NCBI GenBank assembly: GCA_964427505.1
Contig: CAYRUO010000006.1
Span: forward strand, 1-64,000
From: Thermanaerothrix sp034436175
GTDB lineage: Bacteria > Chloroflexota > Anaerolineae > Anaerolineales > Anaerolineaceae
Direction: 5' to 3'
DNA: 64,000 nucleotides
A program made the position numbers and the translations under genes. Below, piece after piece: positions 59,319 to 64,000 of this stretch. How positions within the stretch are numbered: position 1 is the first letter of the stretch; each line of letters starts with the position of its first letter. Under the pieces are notes generated by a model. That model did not search any database. It was not told the origin of the DNA and saw only the letters and a program-made list of their open reading frames with translations.

Positions 59319-60755
59319 TTATGGCTGGGGAATTAGGGTTTGAAGCGCCTCTAGCGCATTCGTTACAGCCTTGGCATCACTTCCAAGGATCCATAGGGTG
59401 CGTGATTTTTCTCTAATCAGGATACTTTGGCCTGCAGTGGACTCTTGCCAGCGGCTTGCGTTTGCCGTTGACGATAGCGGCTGACCCCAGCGTTGAACAC
59501 CGTATTGCTGAAAAGCATCATAGAACTCTTTGGCGTCGTTTTCGCTATCCCAGCGGATATTAACCAGCAAAAGGGTTTCCCCATTCTGCGGTTTGCGCCA
59601 GACCTGATAGACATCCCCACCCCAACCGGCGGCGGCTTGTGCGGCAATGCTTTCGCTCAAACGCCACGCTTGCTTTTCGCCGTAGGCAAGGATCAAGTAG
59701 AAGTACCATTCCCCGATTTCGCCCTCATCGTAAAGTTCATATCCAGTCAAGACAGGGCTTAAGTCTGGCACGTTGACCTCGAGAGGTGCATCGTTGGGGT
59801 ATTTCTCGGGATGAAGAATCTGCTCTGTGGATACAGGTGGTTTCTCGAACGCGGCATTGATCGCTGACCAGCGCCCTTTTTGGTAAAGGGCAAGCACAAA
59901 ATCCAGGCCTTGACGATAGGGAAAAAGGAAATCCTGTTGCAAGAATTCGGGTGAGGTATCAAAAACGGGGCTTTGATAGTTTTGATAAAACTCTTGGATT
60001 TGCTGCCGATCTTCGGGGCTGGCGGCATTGAGTAACCAAAACTGCTCGGTGAGTGAGGCATCGCCTTCGATGAGAGATTGCACCGCGGCGCAGTATTCAC
60101 TTTGCTGTTCACAGGTTTCATCGGTCATCTTGAGGCCGCCCCTAAAATCAAACGTTTGATCTTGGAGGGCATGAGTATATTCATGGGCATAAGTTGATCG
60201 CTGGGGGCCGCGGAAGGCTTCGTCTTGAATCACATACATGGTTTTGGTTTCGTCATCATAGAAACCAGCGATTTGCTCGGTATAAAGATCACGCAGTAAC
60301 GTGTAAAGATCAAAGTTGCGGGGAAGCAAGCCAAAGAGGGAGAGAGTGGTGACGTCTTTTTCTACTTCTGCGGGTGTGTAATCTTTGAGGAAATCATCAA
60401 TGACCTTTTGATGTAATTGGCTGGTGGTAAGCAGTTCACGGCGCAAAGAGAATCGAGGTTGCAATCCACGAATGCGAATCACTTGCTGCTCGATTTCGTC
60501 CATTTGTGCGGCGATGTCCGGGGGGAGTGATACCGTCGCGGGGACGGTGGTTTCGGTGGTCGGTAGGCGCGAAGGTGGGGGCAGGGTGGGAAGGCCTCGG
60601 GCTGTTTCTTGGGTTGCAGATTCCGTTGTTGGAATGGTTGGGGTATTTGCGGTGCGCAACGCGATCAAGGCGACCGTTGCCAGTGTTCCTATCCCAAGAC
60701 AGGCGATGAGGCCGATCAGCACAAGAGTTACAAGAACATTACGCTGGGTTCGCAT
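59319..60755 (-). CDS. Membrane-anchored zinc metallopeptidase (HEYTH)
   Basis: A 478-residue protein with an N-terminal membrane helix (about residues 8-34), a Pro/Thr-rich linker and an extracellular peptidase-like domain. The zinc motif HEYTH is at 191-195, in the sequence STYAHEYTHALQDQ, and a likely third ligand Glu is at about 230 (EGDAS). It looks like a gluzincin of unknown specificity. The rest has no recognised family. The -10-like TAGAAA is 9 nt before the start codon. Confidence 0.75.
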   Translation of the reverse strand: MRTQRNVLVTLVLIGLIACLGIGTLATVALIALRTANTPTIPTTESATQETARGLPTLPPPSRLPTTETTVPATVSLPPDIAAQMDEIEQQVIRIRGLQPRFSLRRELLTTSQLHQKVIDDFLKDYTPAEVEKDVTTLSLFGLLPRNFDLYTLLRDLYTEQIAGFYDDETKTMYVIQDEAFRGPQRSTYAHEYTHALQDQTFDFRGGLKMTDETCEQQSEYCAAVQSLIEGDASLTEQFWLLNAASPEDRQQIQEFYQNYQSPVFDTSPEFLQQDFLFPYRQGLDFVLALYQKGRWSAINAAFEKPPVSTEQILHPEKYPNDAPLEVNVPDLSPVLTGYELYDEGEIGEWYFYLILAYGEKQAWRLSESIAAQAAAGWGGDVYQVWRKPQNGETLLLVNIRWDSENDAKEFYDAFQQYGVQRWGQPLSSTANASRWQESTAGQSILIREKSRTLWILGSDAKAVTNALEALQTLIPQP

Positions 60756-60784
60756 TGTTAAAATTTTCTACCTCAAAGCGATCA

Positions 60785-62056
60785 TTAGTTTTGTTGCACA
60801 AAGCGCAATGCGTACTCCGCATCAGGATAACCCGGATGAGCCTTAAGCGCCGCCTCAAAAGCGGCAATGGCTTCATTCCTCTTGCCTTGCCGATACAACC
60901 CCCACCCTTGCCAGAGTAGCGCTTCTTCGGAGTTAGGGGTGCGTTTGAGGGCGTACTCGGTTAGGGCCATCAGATCTTCAGTTCGGTGGGTATGAAAGTA
61001 AGCGAAGAATGGGCCGAACTGATAACGTAACATTCGCTGGGGTAGGCCAAGGGTGCGTGCCTGATCGTAGGCGGCGGCGGCTTCCTCATAACGCTCGAAA
61101 TAAACCAAGTTTGTGCCTAAATTGAACCAGGCAAAAGCGTTATCGGGTTGTTCCTGGGTTTCACGCTGGGCGGTTTCAAGCGCGCGAGTCCGGTTTGCGG
61201 TCACATCCCAATCCGGGCCTAAAAGGGTTTGGATGGTGCTCTCGCTCTCGGGGGGAAAAACCAGAAAATAGACGCGATTAAAGGCCTGCCAGTTTTGGTC
61301 TAGACCGGTGTAGGGAATGAGACGGTTGGGGCCATAGAAAGAATCCTGAGCGATGAAGTAACCTTCCCCCTCGTCATAACCGGTCAGCAATAGATAATGC
61401 CCGGCCCAACGGTCATCGTTGGGCCAGTAGGATTCTTCCATCAAGTACCCCTCTTCAATCACTACCGGGAAACCGGCCGCAAGTAGGCGTTTCAGTAACG
61501 CAATATCACCCCCAACGCGAAATTCACTGCGCAGCCAGCCAACGTAATTGCGGGTGAAATACAAAAGTTCTTCGATGTTGACGTTGCGATCTTGAGGAAT
61601 GGGTTTGATGATATTGGCGATATCGGTTTGGTTACCGTTCCAGCCGTAAAATCGTAAGAGCATGGCCAACGTCGCCGGACCGCAGTTGTTGATGTCCTGC
61701 TTCTCATATGGTGGTGCGGGTAGTTCTACCCGTTGGGGCAGTGGGGTTGGCATCGGAGTGATGGTCGGGGTTGGGCTCGGTGATGCAGATGTGGACTCTT
61801 GAAAGGCTGAAAGGGAGGGGAGAGCCGTGGGGGTTGGTGTCAAAATCCTCACTCTGGGTGTTGGAAGGGGGTTAACCGGATCAATGACACCCCGCAGGTA
61901 AGTGGTGAGGATTTCATATCGCCAGATCAACCGGGAGCGAAATGAGGGCATGAAGAGAAAAGCCCCCAATAAAACGCCCAAGATCAAGAACGCCCCAATC
62001 CCAAACTGCCAGCGCCAACCATGAGGGCGATTAGACATGATGGAACGTTTCGACAT
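60785..62056 (-). CDS. C39-like peptidase with TPR domain, membrane-anchored
   Basis: A 423-residue protein (start ATG 62056; 47 upstream residues of the longer frame are rejected because the -10 box lies 7 nt upstream of this ATG). One membrane helix (about 17-37), a Pro/Thr linker, then a papain-like C39 domain with NNCGPATLAMLLRFYGW (catalytic Cys 125) and GHYLLLTGYDE (catalytic His), then TPR repeats at the C-terminus. C39-like enzymes cut leader peptides or other substrates; the substrate is unknown. It may act outside the membrane. Confidence 0.8.
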   Translation of the reverse strand: MSKRSIMSNRPHGWRWQFGIGAFLILGVLLGAFLFMPSFRSRLIWRYEILTTYLRGVIDPVNPLPTPRVRILTPTPTALPSLSAFQESTSASPSPTPTITPMPTPLPQRVELPAPPYEKQDINNCGPATLAMLLRFYGWNGNQTDIANIIKPIPQDRNVNIEELLYFTRNYVGWLRSEFRVGGDIALLKRLLAAGFPVVIEEGYLMEESYWPNDDRWAGHYLLLTGYDEGEGYFIAQDSFYGPNRLIPYTGLDQNWQAFNRVYFLVFPPESESTIQTLLGPDWDVTANRTRALETAQRETQEQPDNAFAWFNLGTNLVYFERYEEAAAAYDQARTLGLPQRMLRYQFGPFFAYFHTHRTEDLMALTEYALKRTPNSEEALLWQGWGLYRQGKRNEAIAAFEAALKAHPGYPDAEYALRFVQQN

Positions 62057-62063
62057 GGAGGTT

Positions 62064-62072
62064 ATTCTATCA
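62064..62072 (-). promoter_or_regulatory. Extended -10 promoter of the C39-like gene (leaderless layout)
   Basis: On the minus strand TGA-TAGAAT (TAGAAT at 62064-62069) ends 7 nt before ATG 62056. No Shine-Dalgarno. Confidence 0.5.
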
Positions 62073-62146
62073 CGATTCGATGGACACTTTGGGCTTATGA
62101 TATAATACCTAAATGGTCTGATTTGGAAGAACAGAAGGTTAACCTT

Positions 62147-62155
62147 TGATATAAT
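62147..62155 (+). promoter_or_regulatory. Extended -10 promoter of miaB (leaderless layout)
   Basis: TGA-TATAAT (TATAAT at 62150-62155) ends 9 nt before the ATG at 62165, with no clear Shine-Dalgarno. Confidence 0.5.
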
Positions 62156-62164
62156 CAAGAGGCT

Positions 62165-63526
62165 ATGAAGTACTATATTTGGACTGAAGGTTGTCAAATG
62201 AATGTTGCCGACTCACAGCGGGTGGCGGCGGCTTTGGAGCGTTTGGGCTATGAGCCGACCCCTACCGCTGAAGAGGCGGATGTTATTGTGCTAAACACCT
62301 GTGTGGTGCGTCAAAGCGCTGAAGATAAAGCCTATGGGCGGTTAAATGCCCTCCGCCCGATCAAGAAACAGCGCCCGGATGTGGTCATTAACCTGATGGG
62401 GTGTTTGGTAGGGGTTAAAGGGAACCCGAAAGTTGCAGAACGCTTCCCCTTTGTGGATGTCTTTTCACCCCCGTCGGATCCGCGTCCGCTCTTGGCTTTT
62501 CTGAGCCAGCGCTTGGGACGGGAGATCGAATTAGAGGAAACCGAGCAGCGTTTCGCCTGGATGGATGAGGATGTCCCTCTGCCGCAGGAAGAGCGGGGCA
62601 AAGCCGTCTCGGCGTTTATCCCGGTAGTGTATGGATGTTCGCATGCTTGCACGTTCTGCATCATTCCTTATCGCCGTGGGCCGGAACGCAGCCGTTCGCC
62701 CGAGGCCATCTTGGCAGAAGCCAGAGCCTTGGTTGCTCAAGGTGTAAAGGAAATCACCTTGCTGGGTCAGATTGTGGATCGCTATGGCAAGGATGAGCCC
62801 GAATTTCCCACTCTGAGTGGACTATTGCGGCGTCTGCACCAAATTGAAGGTTTAGAACGGATTCGCTTCCTAACCTCGCACCCCAATTGGATGACCGATG
62901 AATTATTGGATACAGTAGCAGAGTTACCCAAAGTGATGCCGCACATCGAGGTGCCGGTTCAAGCCGGTGATGACGAGGTGCTAGCCCGCATGCGCCGTGG
63001 TTACACGGCTGAGCAGTATCGTCGTTTGATCGAGCGTATTCGTGCCCGGATTCCGGGGGTCGCCATTGCCACCGATATTATCGTAGGCTTTCCGGGTGAA
63101 ACCGAAGCCCAGTTCCAGCGCACCTATGACCTTTTGGCTGAGTTACGCTTGGATGTGGCTCACTTGGCGCGCTATTCTCCCCGTGAAGGCACCGTAGCGG
63201 CGCGCAAAATGCCCGATGATGTGCCCGAGGAAGAGAAATGGCGGCGCTTCCGTCTGTTAGAGGAACTGCAAGAACGTATTACTGGCGAGATCAATCAGCA
63301 GTATGTAGGGAAAGAGGTTTTGGTGCTCTTTGAAGAGAAGGTGCGTCGGCGATGGAAAGGGCGCACAGAGACCAATAAACTGGTCTTTGTCGAGAGTGAA
63401 GCCGACTTGCGAGGACAAATTATTCCGGTGCGCATCACCTGGGCGGGGCCGTGGTCTATGCTGGGTGAAATCGCTGGCTCTACCGATTCTCAACGGGTTT
63501 TAGCCGAGACGCCATTACACGTTTGA
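62165..63526 (+). CDS. miaB: tRNA-2-methylthio-N6-dimethylallyladenosine synthase MiaB
   Basis: A 453-residue radical-SAM methylthiotransferase that adds a methylthio group to modified A37 of tRNA. It has the N-terminal cluster cysteines C10, C46 and C80, the radical-SAM triad CSHACTFC (C158, C162, C165) and a C-terminal TRAM domain. MiaB is the best fit; the very similar MtaB or RimO are possible but less so, given TEGCQMNVADS. Confidence 0.93.
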   Translation: MKYYIWTEGCQMNVADSQRVAAALERLGYEPTPTAEEADVIVLNTCVVRQSAEDKAYGRLNALRPIKKQRPDVVINLMGCLVGVKGNPKVAERFPFVDVFSPPSDPRPLLAFLSQRLGREIELEETEQRFAWMDEDVPLPQEERGKAVSAFIPVVYGCSHACTFCIIPYRRGPERSRSPEAILAEARALVAQGVKEITLLGQIVDRYGKDEPEFPTLSGLLRRLHQIEGLERIRFLTSHPNWMTDELLDTVAELPKVMPHIEVPVQAGDDEVLARMRRGYTAEQYRRLIERIRARIPGVAIATDIIVGFPGETEAQFQRTYDLLAELRLDVAHLARYSPREGTVAARKMPDDVPEEEKWRRFRLLEELQERITGEINQQYVGKEVLVLFEEKVRRRWKGRTETNKLVFVESEADLRGQIIPVRITWAGPWSMLGEIAGSTDSQRVLAETPLHV

Positions 63527-63533
63527 GAATTCT

Positions 63534-64000
63534 ATGACCGAAAAACATTATTCCCTGGCCGGCAGGGTAATCTTAGTAAGCGGGGCGGCGCGCGGCCTGG
63601 GACGTGTGTTAGCCCTAGCCCTGGCTCGGGCTGGGGCTGTTTTGGCCTTGCATGACTTAAGCCCCATTCACCTTGAAGAAACGTATCAAAAGGTACGGGA
63701 ATTGGGCGCTAAGTGTCACATGTATGTAGCGGATAGCGGCAAAGGGTTACCGGCGCGGATGTTAATCACTGAAATCTTGGAGGATTGGGGGCGTTTGGAT
63801 GGGCTGATCAATAATTTACACGTTCATCCCGAGGCCGACCTTGCGCATCTGGATGAATGGGATTGGGAACGCACCCTTGAACTCAACCTGAGCGGCCCGT
63901 TTTTGCTCATGCAAAGTGCAATTGCCCCGATGGCGGCAACGGGAGGGGGGACTGTCCTAAACCTTATTGCTGAATTCATGACGGACGAAAGCAGTAGGGT
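63534..64000 (+). CDS. Short-chain dehydrogenase/reductase (partial, 3' end outside the window)
   Basis: Only the first 155 codons are present, starting ATG 63534, 7 nt after miaB. The Rossmann cofactor loop is SGAARGLGR (about residues 17-25), and the NNAG motif is replaced by NNLHVH. DELD and the start of the LNLSGPFLLMQSA helix are typical of the family. The catalytic Tyr-x-x-x-Lys lies beyond the window. Substrate unknown. Confidence 0.88.
   Translation, partial: MTEKHYSLAGRVILVSGAARGLGRVLALALARAGAVLALHDLSPIHLEETYQKVRELGAKCHMYVADSGKGLPARMLITEILEDWGRLDGLINNLHVHPEADLAHLDEWDWERTLELNLSGPFLLMQSAIAPMAATGGGTVLNLIAEFMTDESSR

Noticed and set aside
1..64000. tRNA genes, insertion sequences, prophage and CRISPR arrays
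   Set aside because: I looked for tRNA T-loop patterns in the intergenic regions, for inverted-repeat-flanked transposase genes and for regularly spaced repeats; none was convincing.

Overview
The window reads as a chromosomal segment of a Chloroflexota bacterium, most likely class Anaerolineae. This rests on gene content: a class II (B12-dependent) ribonucleotide reductase next to nrdR, many lipoproteins and membrane-anchored proteins with Pro/Thr linkers (PTPTPT), a MutL-type ATPase inside an operon of uncharacterised membrane proteins, and a GroEL without the GGM tail. No species can be named from the sequence alone. No tRNA, rRNA, insertion sequence, prophage or CRISPR array was found; genes are densely packed.

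Layout: 1-2.9 kb holds a BMP-type (nucleoside or purine-like) ABC importer (lipoprotein, ATPase, start of permease). 3-6.2 kb holds a UroD-like protein, an MFS transporter and trmD. 6.4-9 kb holds two tandem TPR membrane proteins. 9-11.1 kb is groES-groEL under a CIRCE operator. 11.1-15.4 kb holds a parvulin lipoprotein, a DUF711 protein, a SpoU methyltransferase and a macrodomain protein. 15.5-17 kb is infC-rpmI-rplT, with an AUU start for infC. 17-18.7 kb is an operon of an Rdx/SelW protein, trpS and dtd. 18.7-23.6 kb carries a sugar transferase, a BMP-like lipoprotein, an HAD-like protein, an SH3-domain membrane protein and a phosphohexomutase. 23.7-31.8 kb is one tight eight-gene minus-strand operon of largely unknown function. 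31.8-37.2 kb has a PIG-L deacetylase, a Mn2+ riboswitch in front of a P-type ATPase, and lysA. 37.3-40.6 kb is nrdR-nrdJ. 40.9-58.5 kb is a complete dcw cell-wall and division cluster from mraZ to ftsZ, without murE. 58.6-64 kb has an HAD hydrolase, a metallopeptidase, a C39-like peptidase, miaB and a truncated SDR gene.

Most notable points: (1) a SelW-like selenoprotein gene with an in-frame UGA in a CxxU motif followed by a SECIS-like hairpin with a GGUCU loop, which ordinary gene calling truncates; (2) a yybP-ykoY manganese riboswitch with overlapping terminator controlling a P-type ATPase; (3) an undescribed eight-gene membrane operon with an actin-fold MutL ATPase, a zinc-ribbon protein with repeated xPxWL motifs and an LPXTG-like protein; (4) a repeated promoter layout in which the -10 box lies 6-9 nt before the start codon and no Shine-Dalgarno is present, implying many leaderless mRNAs; (5) MraZ, NrdR and CIRCE operators visible in the DNA. 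All functional statements come from reading motifs and general knowledge of families; no search was run.
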